Source: Nothophaeocryptopus gaeumannii
Taxonomy: Eukaryota > Ascomycota > Dothideomycetes > Mycosphaerellales > Mycosphaerellaceae
NCBI GenBank assembly: GCA_031771865.1
Contig: JASISA010000025.1
Coordinates: forward strand, 806,001 to 870,000
DNA length: 64,000 nucleotides
Direction of reading: 5' to 3'
In this document: positions 31,019-41,452 of the stretch, one piece after another
Layout of the letters: the number at the start of each line of letters is the position of its first letter
Position numbering within the stretch: position 1 is the stretch's first letter
Program-made: the position numbers and the translations under genes
The notes under the pieces: generated by a model
Database searches by the model: none
The model's input: the letters and a program-made list of their open reading frames with translations, nothing else
What the model was told of the DNA's origin: nothing

Positions 31019-31579
31019 AGGTCTTGACCGAGAAGCACAAGTACTGCTTTCCGCAGTATTCTCTGAGCTTGACCCGAAGGCAGCCGACAATGAAGAAGAG
31101 GGCCAAGCGGACGCCGGAGTCAAACAAGAGGATGATGAGGGAGATGAGAAGCAGGAGAACGATGAGGAAGATGACGAGGAAGAGGACGACGACGACGACG
31201 ACGACGACGACGACACTGACGAAGAAGCACAACAGGAGGACGGAGATGAACGCGAAGCCACAGAAGATGACGAGGATTCTTTGCTCACAGGAAACACTGG
31301 CGACGTCTCCGAAGTTTGGATCGCTTGTTCAGGCGACTGCATTCCGACCGCAAAATGGGAACGCTGGGACAAGCCGATTTACATGTGCTTGACATGTGAT
31401 TCCACCAGCCTTTGCAAAAGTTGTATCTGAAAGGTCCCATTGCTGGCTGGAATGGGATCACTAAAGGAATGTTGAACATTGACGGCGAGCAACCAGTGCT
31501 GTTCAAAGAGTGGTTGGAAGAGCTCAGAAATGACAAGTGGACGAAGGCTTGGGATCGGTTTTGGTTGAAGGAAGACTAG
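30975..31579 (+). pseudogene. out-of-frame C-terminal part of the NACHT-TPR gene
   Basis: From about 30975 the coding signal moves forward one frame: YMNLLNLAIIVSQLEGLDRE, a long Glu/Asp tract coded by GAC/GAG repeats (31100-31280), then a small Cys-rich finger ending YMCLTCDSTSLCKSC, with a stop at 31430. From about 31418 a third frame takes over: LYLKGPIAGWNGITKGML through LRNDKWTKAWDRFW to a stop at 31579. From memory of the family, related proteins carry these pieces in one frame, with extra residues between finger and YLKGP. A 64-bp intron around 30959-31022 could fix the first break but would delete part of a conserved helix. Confidence 0.6.
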
Positions 31580-32282
31580 AGACTCACGCTGCACAGAGTC
31601 TGAGAGCTCAAGGTCAAAACATCGACTATGGGATATCGCACCTTGGCGCAATTCACTACCTTTCCTTTCTAGAGGAATACGTCCATCACGTGGCGTTGAA
31701 GGATAGCGTGACCGCTTCCTCCGTCCGGGAGTCGCACTTTCAATCGCACAATGATCATTCCCTGTTCGCTTACCTATCTGCGCTGTTACGCTCGATATGG
31801 AGCGGATGCGTAGCGAACCTAATATACATGTAAGTGAGACACAGCATAAGGTGATACAGTTTCAGAGTTCAGGATAATCCACTACTGCCGTAAGCTGCCA
31901 TAGCTAATTCATCGCCTTGGCGGAAGATCTGTACCATCACAAGGCAATCCATAGAGTCCTAGCTTTACCGACGAACGCCGTTAATATACGAGTATCCAGT
32001 GAGATCGCTACTCTAACGTAGCTAGACATGCCCCTTGTTTCATAGCCAACAAGACAACCTTGAGAACGAGGAATTAAAAGACGATAACCTAGTTAATAGA
32101 AGTAATAGAAGCCCTTCTTTATAAGCGCTTAATTTCCCTACAAAGACCTGTTTTGCAACTCGCATTTAGACCTTAAGTATATACAGCCGCATACTCCAGT
32201 CGCTATTATACCTACGACTTTCTCCTTACCTTTATTAATTTACCTTGTCGAACCGAGAATTACAAGACTCTTGTCGGATACT
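31580..32282. other. AT-richer stretch, possible RIP-affected remnant
   Basis: No gene. From about 31830 to 32270 the base composition is visibly richer in A and T, and in TpA steps, than its flanks. This is the look of repeat-induced point mutation on an old repeat. No element ends recognised. Confidence 0.4.
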
Positions 32283-32660
32283 ATAAAGCTCTTAGGCTTA
32301 GCAACATTCGCTGCATTTCTACTCCCCCTATCACCGGGCTGGCATATCGGCACCAAATGCTGCAAAGTGGATGTCGACTACTGCATAAACTTTTCTGACG
32401 ACGGCTGTGTAGCCCTCGATGGACACCCTTACTGCGTGGATGAAAACGACGACCAAGCGTGTCGGGACCAATGTGAGGCACATGTGACCATTACAGAACC
32501 CGGCAGCCTAAAGGTTTATCTGACGTACATGTAAGTAAGAGGAATGAGTCAAATGCGATATTCGCGGAGATTTAGAGCTAAGACAATTGATAGCAACGAC
32601 AAAACGGCGTGCGTTTGCGCTTTGTTTGATGCTAAACAGTATTCCTCTGCGGATTGCTAA
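32283..32660 (+). CDS. Cys-rich small secreted protein candidate with ATA in place of ATG
   Basis: Exons 32283-32530 and 32594-32660 join across a 63-bp intron (donor gtaagt, acceptor gatag) to give about 104 aa. Positions 32283-32285 are ATA. The codons right after it encode a classic signal peptide (KLLGLATFAAFLLPLSPG), then a mature part with ten Cys: TKCC, DYC, DGC, PYC, QAC, DQC, TACVC and a terminal ADC. Even cysteine number, small size and secretion signal suit an apoplastic effector-like or antimicrobial-like protein. The frame stays open upstream but contains no ATG. Either a G-to-A change destroyed the start, or a 5' exon supplies it. No homologue recognised. It is adjacent to the AT-rich stretch. 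Confidence 0.55.
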
Positions 32661-33170
32661 ATGCTGGCGAATAACGATGCGCTTCAACGCGAAGCTATGT
32701 GTTATAGAGCAATGCTAGCCAACCAATTAAGGCATAGAAGGGGAGAGCAGACAGATTGCTCGGAATGATCCAGTGATCTATTGATCTGTCAAAAGATTTC
32801 GGTACTATACAGGCGACGCTCTTTTACAAGTAGTTGGGAGCTTCGTGCTCGACTCAATTTTCCAATTCGTTCTTTGGAATACGTTGCATTTCTCAAGACT
32901 CTGTTCCCAAGTGACATTCCGAGGTTCCACACTTCTTAGGCCAATCCATCGCGCTTTGCCGGCGATCGACGGTCTCCACCCTCCATCACCTCACCTCCTC
33001 ACTTTTTCTCCGACTGGTTCTTCATGGCGACATCGGGCGAGGCTCAAGCAATGACGGCAGACTTGCCATTGCAGTGATCTGTGTTATGATGGCATTATTC
33101 GAGGTATCTATATAGCAAGGTCTGATTTCAAGGGTAAGATTTGTCTACCACATACCATACCGTTGTCGAG
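32661..33170. other. intergenic, promoter of DUF1254 gene
   Basis: Frames are short and non-coding in character. C/T-rich segments precede the next start. Confidence 0.4.
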
Positions 33171-34894
33171 ATGTTGTTGACCAACGCTGTAGCAGCTTTC
33201 TTGGCTGTGCTTCAGAGCCAAAATGTACTGTCACAAGCACAGAATGCAACAAAGTCGACGAACTCGTCAGTAATATCTATCAACCAAAATCCGGAAGGCG
33301 TTCTCAATGCCACAGCGTGGTCAATTATCGTATGCAGTCCAAGTTCAGAACTCGAAATCCAGATTATTGAAACTTTGACAGTACTCATACCCGCTGGTCG
33401 TCTTTTCCAACTGGTTGGAACCCATCTTTCGCAATAATGGAACAGTCAATACGATTCTTCACCAACGCTCGCTTGCCACATCAGAAGCAAGTGGGATCCT
33501 CAAGCCCAACGTCGACACTGTCTACTCTCGCGCGGTTCTTGACCTGTCAAGCCACGATGTGATTCTTACAGTGCCAAACATCACGGACAGGTATTATGTG
33601 TTCCCGGTCTACGATCCATTTGGGAACACGATCGCAGAGATTGGTTCTACATTCCAGAACAAGTCCGGAAAATACATCATCCGAAGAGCTGCGGACGCAT
33701 ATGCCGCTCCTGGGTACGAGACAGCTGATTCGACTCTGCAAGGTCTTGGATACCAAGGCATTGTCAACCTACCCACAAACTACGCAACAATGCTCATCCG
33801 AATCCTGGTAATCCAAAACATCACCGAAGAACTCACTCTCATTCAAAAGTATCAAAACGCCTCCTCTCTGGAACCCATCCCACGAGAACCCTCAATCACG
33901 GCTCAAAATCCCGCCCCAGCCCTCCGCGACACCCTCATAAACGGCACTCCCCTCGGCATCTCCTCCCTCTCCATCGTTCTCGAATTCGCCGCCCGCCTCA
34001 TCCCCTACAACCAACCCGAACTCAATGCCGAACGTTACCGCGTCGCTACAATCCTCGCCCAAGCAGGCCTCTACAACGGCCATTACCATCCTTCTTCTAA
34101 CTTGAACATAACAGCTGCGGGTGCCCTCGCCAACGCTTCTATATCATATGATGTTACTCAACCGTATGCGATGCTCGATCAGTCTAACAACTGGACGACC
34201 CAGACGCCGGACTATCAGGGGAGTTACGGCAAACATTATGCGGCTGCGGCGTATGTCGCTCTGGGCGGGTACCAGCAGCAAACTGATGCGCAGGCTCTCT
34301 ATCCAACAATAAAAGGACAGGGATGGAGTGTAGCCTTCCACTTGGAACCTAATACTTCCGTGCTCTTTACGTTCTCATCCAAGCCCAAGTTAAAGGCTCT
34401 CGGGTTCTGGAGTTTGACGGTCTACGGCGCAAGCCAGTACCTCATTCCGAATGAGATCAATAGATTTGAGGTGGGGGATCGGACGTATAATTTGACGTAC
34501 CAGAATGGTGGTGGGAAGGTAAGACATCCATCAACCAAATCACGGAAACTTGACGATGCTGCTTCAGGAGATACGCTGACCTCTTGCTTCTTGGCTTGAT
34601 AGATATACGGGCCTGGTTCGGATCAGACGGAGGATGGGCCTTTTCAGGCATTATTGCAGCCGGCGGATTTGAGGCCTCCGGCAAATTGGACGGGAAATTG
34701 GTTGCCTGTTGAGAGGGAGTTTTCGATAATACGTAAGTCTTCTCATTCCTGTGCAGGTATTGAGTGGCTTTGGGGATGAGAGACGATGCTGACGAATGAC
34801 GATAAAAACAGTGCGGTGGTATGTGCCCGAGCCGGCAATGTTGAATGGGGAGTATTTGTATCCGAAGGTGGAGACGATTCCGGCGACTTTGTGA
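33171..34894 (+). CDS. secreted DUF1254/DUF1214 protein
   Basis: Four exons (33171-33329, 33382-34518, 34603-34732, 34812-34894) give about 502 aa with all phases consistent. A signal peptide (MLLTNAVAAFLAVLQSQNVL) and many Asn-x-Ser/Thr sequons indicate an extracellular or wall protein. The DUF1254 part includes YSYPLVVFSNWL, ILKPNVDTVYSRAVLDLS and RYYVFPVYDPFGNTIAEIGS. The DUF1214 part includes GFWSLTVYGASQYLIPNEIN and, in the last exons, LPVEREFSIILRWYVPEP. These two domains occur together in bacteria and fungi; the biochemical role is not established. The first ATG used is 33171, which directly opens the signal peptide. Confidence 0.85.
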
Positions 34895-35070
34895 GCGGGA
34901 GACGGGGAAGTGAAGTAATTGGTGGGAAGAGACAGGAGGATGGCACAAACTCAGTTCGAATTCTATCATGGCATAAAACTGTCAGTTAGTATTACACACC
35001 GGCTAAATCGAAAGTCCAGATGAAATGAGTGCCCTCCACGCTCAGCCTTCCATTCCAGTCTCGCGAGTTC

Positions 35071-36333
35071 TCAAATCGGCCTTCCCATATCCCTAAAGGC
35101 CCAAGCAACCTCATTGAAGAAATGGGTGACAGACATCCATCCTCTCCCATACCAATATGAGAATTCTGCCTCTCTGCCCAACGGCCACGGCCTCTGAAAA
35201 GCTTCTTGAATGGCAGTCTGCATGGTCACCTGCCTGACGTGGTAAGCTGGGTATCCGACCACCGCACCTTCACCTGCGCGATCAAGGAACCCATGATGCA
35301 GCAACCGAATGTGCAAGGCATCCCTCAATATCTGAGTCTGAGCATCACGTTGTCTAGCGGCCTCTCGCGCCTCCTCAATTGCGAGGTCGATGGAGCCATA
35401 TCGGCGGCGTTGGCGATTCTCAGGTACTCTCGGGATATAGGTGGAGGGGAGGACATTTAACGGCCTAGGGTTGGTATATGTTCCATGATGGACCTGCTCG
35501 TAGTCTGATCGTTGAGGAGTTTGAGAAACAGCTTCTGGTGAAGCCGCAGGACCATCCTCGCTTGAATTGAACCAGAAACTGGGTCGAAGGCGTGGAGAGG
35601 TGAGCGGAGTATGGATCGGCGTGGAGACAACGGAATGGCCTTGGTCGGACGAAGCGTCAGGTGGCAGAGGTAAGGGTAGGTCGCTCGACTGCAGATCAGG
35701 AGCTTGGGTGGTGAAGAAATTGTTCAACCCGCCGGCCTGATCCCGATTGAGAAGCGGAGGTGCTTGCGGAAGTGGTGGTGTCGGCTCCAGCGTATTTGAT
35801 GACGCTAACTGTGGTATCCCTATTCCTTCAAGGTCCATGTGGTGATCGAACCCGTCACTGACATATGCGCCCTGGCTGTCCAATCTTCTCCTGCGCTGTC
35901 CAAAGATCTGAGCGCCGCCAGTTCCGGTCATCGCCAGTGACGCGGGAACGGAAGGCCCTTCGTGAGAAGGACGACGACGCCGCCTGAGAGTCGATCTGTC
36001 TGCCGATGTCTCCACAGGGAATGATGGACCAAATGGACTAGGCCTACTGGGAGCGGTTGTGCTTGATGATGACGGTGTCGGACGCGGAGCACTAACGGCC
36101 AGAGCTGGTGACGGTTCAGCATACTGAGTCGTTGAAAGAGCCCTGGGATCCACAAATTGGGCCACGTTTATCGTATAGCCATCGCCGCTCTGTTCCTGCT
36201 GCGCGTTCCGGTTGCCAGAGCTGGAGAGACTGCCCGCGGGCAAAGCAGCTGCGTTCATGATGGAGTCGATCGTTGCTGGATTGTTCGGGGTTATCCTCCT
36301 GTACAACCTGAGCGTAGAAGGACTAAGTGGCAT
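35071..36333 (-). CDS. conserved-type hypothetical protein with disordered N-terminus
   Basis: Single open exon of 420 aa (ATG 36333; an internal ATG at 36258 is an alternative start). Residues 30-280 are Pro/Ser/Gln-rich and likely disordered. Arg clusters (LRRRRRPSH, FGQRRRRLD) could be nuclear localisation signals. The C-terminal 120 residues look structured: SIDLAIEEAREAARQRDAQT, ALHIRLLHHGFLDRAGEGA, then a Trp/Tyr-rich end EFSYWYGRGWMSVTHFFNEV. I do not recognise the family. The gene lies head-to-tail behind a mitochondrial-type gene on the same strand with a 295-bp gap. Confidence 0.65.
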   Translation of the reverse strand: MPLSPSTLRLYRRITPNNPATIDSIMNAAALPAGSLSSSGNRNAQQEQSGDGYTINVAQFVDPRALSTTQYAEPSPALAVSAPRPTPSSSSTTAPSRPSPFGPSFPVETSADRSTLRRRRRPSHEGPSVPASLAMTGTGGAQIFGQRRRRLDSQGAYVSDGFDHHMDLEGIGIPQLASSNTLEPTPPLPQAPPLLNRDQAGGLNNFFTTQAPDLQSSDLPLPLPPDASSDQGHSVVSTPIHTPLTSPRLRPSFWFNSSEDGPAASPEAVSQTPQRSDYEQVHHGTYTNPRPLNVLPSTYIPRVPENRQRRRYGSIDLAIEEAREAARQRDAQTQILRDALHIRLLHHGFLDRAGEGAVVGYPAYHVRQVTMQTAIQEAFQRPWPLGREAEFSYWYGRGWMSVTHFFNEVAWAFRDMGRPI

Positions 36334-36628
36334 TTCGCTCTCTAGGCAGCTTGCCGGGAAATATCTGTGTCGAGTGGTGAGGAAAGTCTGCAGGCGCCTC
36401 CCATGGCACTGCTTATTTCCAAGTGTTGTCCACTAACACATGCGAAATGCAAGTGCGCCGTCTGAGCGTAGCTTTCTATCCGTCCAGGAGCTACTCAGCA
36501 GCAAAGCTGTCCATGAACGCCCCCGTACTCCATTAGAGCTGAGTTGTTATACATTATCGTATGTCCATCGAGTCGTTTGCAGTTGCGCCTTGCTGGACAC
36601 TGTCGTCGTACATCCCGATTCCAAAGCC

Positions 36629-37454
36629 TCATGCATTTTTTCTCGCCTGCGCATCCAGCTCATTCAACTTCTCGATGACCTTCTCCCGAAGGTACGGGCT
36701 CAGTCCGAGTATGCCCTCGTGCGTGCACATGCGATATGTCCCACTCTTCTGGTATCTCCCATTGCCGTCGACGAAGTTACCAGTGCCATCGATCTCCAGA
36801 CTGCCGAAGATGTCCTCAGGCCAAGCTACTCTACCAAAGTCTGGCGGATTGCGCTGGTCGCTCACATGGATGTAGCCGCCTCGTCCAGCGCCTCCCATGC
36901 CGCCTTGCGAGCTAGCACCTCCTGCGCCATCACCGCCTGTTCCACCACCGCCACCGTATTGACGCCCTGTCCTGTTCTCTCCTCTTCGCTTGCGTTGCTG
37001 GGAAGGGTGGTTGGAGGGAAAGAACATGCCGCCGCCGCCGAGTGCGCTGCCTGCTTGGGATGCATACATAGCAGCTTGCCCTTTCACGTCAGGATCATCC
37101 ACCGCATTTTCCTGGATCACCATATGTACAAGCTCCATGAATTCGTGGTTCTCTGTCAGCGAATCGGGAGTCACTGGGACTTCGTTCGTGGTGCCGATAG
37201 CAAGCGATGCGATTGGCGGTTCATTGGGGAGGTAGGAGAGGAGGTACTGTCGTCTGGACGCGTTTGATTGTTCGTGCACATACTACACGCACATCAGTAC
37301 CTCGTCAGGGTTATAGAAGCTCAGTACATACGATGTTCGAGTTGTTCGGTAAAGTCGAAAGAGCTCTTCGCAATGTCGTTGGACTTGTCCTCGCGATGAG
37401 CCTTAGGCTCTGGAATGATAGCGCACTACGCGCTGGATCCAGAATAGTAGCCAT
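36629..37454 (-). CDS. mitochondrial-targeted conserved protein, unknown
   Basis: Exon one (37454-37332) encodes MATILDPARS and an Arg/Ser/Leu presequence ending TLRRALSTLPN, a typical mitochondrial targeting peptide. It joins exon two (37282-36629) over a 49-bp intron, total about 258 aa. The mature part contains YLLSYLPNEPPIASLAIGTT, EFMELVHMVIQENA, a Gly-rich flexible stretch (about residues 130-165), and a conserved-looking end with NPPDFGRVAWPEDIFGSLEI and GTYRMCTHEGILGLSPYLRE. I cannot name the family. Matrix or inner-membrane association is inferred from the presequence only. Confidence 0.7.
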
Positions 37455-37953
37455 CTTGACGATGTCGTTCGTGTAGCTGGTTGATGGAGTGGAAGTTAGA
37501 GGCGTTAATGGGCAATGGATGTTTCATTACACCCTGACGTCGACGATGAAGCATGGACCTCGAAGAGCGGAGCCCAGCCCGATGCCTGTCCATAGTTCTA
37601 GCTGCCTGCCTCTCGACCTCAGCCCTTCCTTCTGACATACACATCAAGAATATAGAACAGCCGGGCAGACACTCCAGCGCCGAGGCAAAGAGGTGTGAGA
37701 AGCTGGCACGCGGGCTTTTGTTCTCCATCTAGAGATACGTGGTTGTCCAATCGCCTGGCAGATCTTCGTGAACTTGACTTTGACTGACATCTCCATCCTT
37801 ACAACCATGTCTACACGCACCGACGAGCGCTTGGCCATCAACGACAGTGCTCCAACGACAGAGCCAAATACTTGCCCGGCTCCAACAACATACCAAGGTC
37901 CGAGGGGGTAAGACTTCGCTGTCACTCATGGACCCTACTACGACCGTGGCCTG
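37455..37953. other. intergenic, divergent
   Basis: An ATG-initiated 34-codon frame at about 37807 is followed by a donor-like gtaaga, but no acceptor gives an open continuation. No gene supported. Confidence 0.35.
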
Positions 37954-38292
37954 ATGGGAGGCGTTGGATTTGGTGCGCAAGAGGTAGATGACACGCTGCG
38001 AGAGACTAGATTAGCCGTGGAGCAGATCGCTGCCAGAGCCAACTTCAGAGGCTTGACGATGAGTGACATTCACAAGATTGCGAAGACTTTATTCGGTCAA
38101 GCTATTAGGAGATCCCTGAGATTTGGTCTACAGTTCATGAAGGCGAATCGATATCGGCTTCACGGAAGGACTGCTCCAGACTACATATTCAGGTCATCCA
38201 CGGAATCTAGAGCTCAAGGTACTGTATGTGACTCGAGCTGGCAGGTGCATCTCGTGACAAAGGCCGATCATGTGCACTTCATCGCGGATTAG
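37954..38292 (+). CDS. short protein of the SD(L/I)xKIA family, copy A
   Basis: Open frame of 112 codons from an ATG. The segment LAVEQIAARANFRGLTMSDI then HKIAKTL aligns with the ends of the frames at 38.6 kb and 25.7 kb. The second half (FGQAIRRSLRFGLQFMKANR and onward) is basic and unlike the other copies. Likely a fragment or diverged paralogue; unknown function. It may not be translated. Confidence 0.4.
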   Translation: MGGVGFGAQEVDDTLRETRLAVEQIAARANFRGLTMSDIHKIAKTLFGQAIRRSLRFGLQFMKANRYRLHGRTAPDYIFRSSTESRAQGTVCDSSWQVHLVTKADHVHFIAD

Positions 38293-38313
38293 TCAGTGGA
38301 CCGTGCGTCCACC

Positions 38314-38646
38314 ATGAACGAAGCACATAGACCTCCTCTTCTATTCTTCATCTTCTTCAACACTCAGTCGTACCATGAGATTTCCAATGCGCGGTACAAG
38401 GTCCCGGAGTATAGGGATGGGTATGCGAGTCTGAGACTGGAAGTCAAGGAAGGGAACTTGCAGGTGGCCGCGGGAGTCAATGAGGTGGGAGTTATCTCGT
38501 ATTGCAATGCGTCTATGCTGAGGGAGGTGAGCGAGGAGGCTCTGAAGGAGGCTGAGCGGATTGCGAAGGGGATTGCGGGAAAGCAGGGATTCAAGGGGTT
38601 TACTGTGAGTGATCTTGGGAAGATTGCGAAAGGCTTTCGGTTTTGA
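38314..38646 (+). CDS. short protein of the same unnamed family, copy B
   Basis: ATG-initiated frame of 110 aa. It contains a strand-rich middle (YASLRLEVKEGNLQVAAGVN), then a helix REVSEEALKEAERIAKGIAG and the end GFKGFTVSDLGKIAKGFRF. The same order of elements (SLRLxV, LxVxxG, charged helix, GFKG, DLGxIA, FRF) is found at 25.5-25.8 kb, so both are copies of one family. The N-terminus may be truncated, since the 25-kb copy has more upstream coding-like sequence. Unknown function. Confidence 0.45.
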   Translation: MNEAHRPPLLFFIFFNTQSYHEISNARYKVPEYRDGYASLRLEVKEGNLQVAAGVNEVGVISYCNASMLREVSEEALKEAERIAKGIAGKQGFKGFTVSDLGKIAKGFRF

Positions 38647-39539
38647 GGGTTTAGGAAGGAAATGAGGGGATGAGATTGGGAGAGGAGAGAGGATGAGAGG
38701 GTAGCATAGAGAGCAGGAGAGGAGAGGATAGAACAGAGGAAAGCAGACCACAGTTGAGTTCAGATGATGGGACGGATTTGGTTGGGACTTCCAAAACCCA
38801 TAGACAAAAGACATGAGCCGAAGTGTATGTTAGCGAACAACGAAGCGAGACTACTCTTACTAGCAAAAGTATCTCTTGCAGAACCAAGAACTATTCACCC
38901 CATACATCATACATACAACAGTGCCCATTAAATGGCCCTACCTTCTGGGAGCCACCTGAATAAGAAGCCTAGAGGACCTCCTTCTGCTCTCCCAAGATTG
39001 ATCAGCTCGCAACCTCGTACACCTTGGAGCATACGAGCCTGGTGAACCACAACAGGGAAGAGGCCGTTGGGGGAGTACGATGAGAGCCAATCTAGTTCTC
39101 ATTGTCGTCTGCGGGACAGGACGTGAAGACAGCGCTGAGGCAACGCGTACCAGAGAGATCAAAGTATGGCTCGTGGAGATGGACGTGAATTAGATCCTCG
39201 GGGCCTCAGAAGACCTTTGCCACACTCTCATTCTCGCTCTCGCAATCCGTCTCTCCAAGCAGTCGACCAGCCAAGCCACGGGCGTCGCACTCAGCGCAAA
39301 TCAAGAGATTGCGTTATATAGGGGAACAGCCACGGGTGTAAAAAGCTGCCAGCCACTGCTACTCACATGTAGCCGCTCTTGATCAAATCAGGACATCGAC
39401 ACCTTTGTTAGTTCTAGCCGCACCGATGAAGCCGTCGTCAAGCGGCAGAAGCAGTCAATTCGCTCAAGAAGTCGAAAGAGGTATATGTTACAATCCCGTT
39501 CTCATCGTTAAGATCATTACAATACCCTGGCTTTTTCAA
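38647..39539. other. intergenic, purine-rich then unremarkable
   Basis: 38670-38750 is a GA-rich low-complexity stretch. The rest shows no supported gene. A gttatatagg TATA-like element lies near 39313 without an obvious dependent gene. Confidence 0.4.
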
Positions 39540-41452
39540 TCAATACGCATCAAAAGACGCCAGAGCCAACGCCCGATCAACATCTTTCCGTTTATATCCA
39601 GGTGTGCGGCCGAGGCAAACACCGGAGACGATCAATACTGTAGCAGAAGTCAGCACGGAATCCCTACGGAAAATGCTGAAGGCATGTTTCAAACTCACCT
39701 TTCACAAACTTCGCCACATCAATAACCACACCCTTCTTCTGCTGCTGCGCATTCACCTGAGCCGCGGGCTTCGGTGCGAACATCGACAGACTGTCATTCT
39801 GCATGTCCACGTCCTCCAAGAACTGACTCGTCCTCGAGCCCTCCCACGTAGGCGGCGGAGCCATAGAGCTCGCAGGCGCAACAGGAACAGCCGACGCAGC
39901 ATTCCGATACTTCATCATCTCTCCCGGCTGTAAGAAGTTCATCCAAGAACCCGTCGACGCATCGCTGAAACCGACAGTCGTGAAGTCATCCAATGGTGCT
40001 GGCTCAAGTGGGATATTGACGCCCTGGCGGGTAAGGGCCGACAGCTGTTCGTGATCGAAGGGGCGGGGAATATCGATGGGTGTTCGTGGGGATGCGGCCA
40101 TGCCCGACAAGGGACCTGCTGAACTGCTGGAGGAGTTTGATGGTGTTGGCAAGGATACGGAGACTTCGGCTTCCGCGAACGAGGACGTTGGGTCGATGAA
40201 AATGCCCTTTTCGACTAGATATCCTTCCACATCGTATGGATCGAACCACTCGCCTTCGAAACCTGCAATGTCGACTGTCATATCCGTCGTGAGATTGTCG
40301 CGAGCGGCATTCTCCAGCAATGCCAGTGTCTGTGGGCCCACGATGCCTAGATTCCAGGACTCTTTCTTCGGCTGAAGGTTACCGCATTGATCTCTTCTTG
40401 GGTAGTGCGTGCCCGCTCCACCAACATGTATAAGCGGTGAGTGTGCATCGAGGGGCTCGTGTGGCCCTTGATCGAGCATAGATTTCATGATGGCTACCAG
40501 CTTTTCGTGCCCGCGACCCATTAGCGACAGTCGGAAGACACGGTCGTAAGTTGCTGGCCTTCGCTTGGGATCTAGCATCAGTTGATAACCCGCTTCTAAT
40601 GCAGCGCGATGAAGGCGTCGACCAAAGGTGCTCTCTTGAAAGCTATATGTTCTCGGCGGGCTGAGGGAGTTTGGAATTTGGACGTCCGGCACCTGAACTC
40701 TGAAAGCGTCGAATTGATCGTTGCCGACGTGTGGAATTTTGTGAGCGAGCGAAAGAGATTGATTGGTTCCGTCGAAGGTGGAGAAGTATTCAGTCGCCAT
40801 AGCCATGTCGTCGTGCTCCTGCATATACATTGTGTAGCCCATGCCTATTTCCATTGGCGAACGCTGCTTGGGGCGTGAATGCAATGCGCCCTGGTCCAGC
40901 CAAGAGGGTACGTTTCTCGGCTCCAGCGTCACCTGCATTGTGTCAGATCCGTGTAGTGAGCCAGAGGGCTCTCGTATCGGTGGACCAGGGAGCTCAGGCG
41001 ATTCTTCGTCTCCCGGGTTGCGGACACATTTCATCAGCGACTCGTATTGTATCGATGTCTCCCGTACATCTTGCAGTTGAGGTTCTGGCAAGCCGGCCTG
41101 TGATAGACGATCTCGACAGTCCAGGAAAGCCCTATTCATGAGTTCGACTGTGTTTGTGAGCTCGGACACCCGCTTTCGTAGTTCTTCTAGCGTGCTCTCT
41201 TTCCTCTGCCTGTAGGCCCGCTGTGCCATCCGTATCTGGGTGCGTCGACGCTAATACGATGTCAGCGTCTCGAATTACAAACGTCGACAGTAGTCGAGCA
41301 CTCACATCCGCAGCAGATTCATCTTGTTTCTCAACCCGCGGTCGGCCACGTTTCTTGCTGTCATCGCCGCTACCGTCGGGAGAGTTGCTCGTCCTCGATC
41401 GACGCCTTTTGCTAGGTTTTGTTGATGTTTGTACTTGAGCTGTAGTCTCCAT
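39540..41452 (-). CDS. bZIP transcription factor (AP-1-like, DUF3425 type)
   Basis: Three exons (41452-41306, 41250-39699, 39637-39540) give about 598 aa. The basic region and zipper span the first intron: KRGRPRVEKQDESAAD, then RRRTQIRMAQRAYRQRKEST and a leucine zipper (LEELRKRVSELTNTVELMN). The middle resembles the DUF3425-type domain of fungal bZIP proteins (ALEAGYQLMLDPKRRP, YDRVFRLSLMGRGHEKLV). The C-terminal exon restores SGVCLGRTPGYKRKDVDRAL, which the unspliced frame would lose. It is presumably a nuclear regulator of stress or secondary metabolism genes; targets cannot be inferred. No metabolic cluster is adjacent. Confidence 0.87.

Noticed and set aside
36440..37267. 275-codon plus-strand frame
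   Set aside because: It is antisense to the mitochondrial-targeted gene, whose presequence, intron and conserved segments are convincing.
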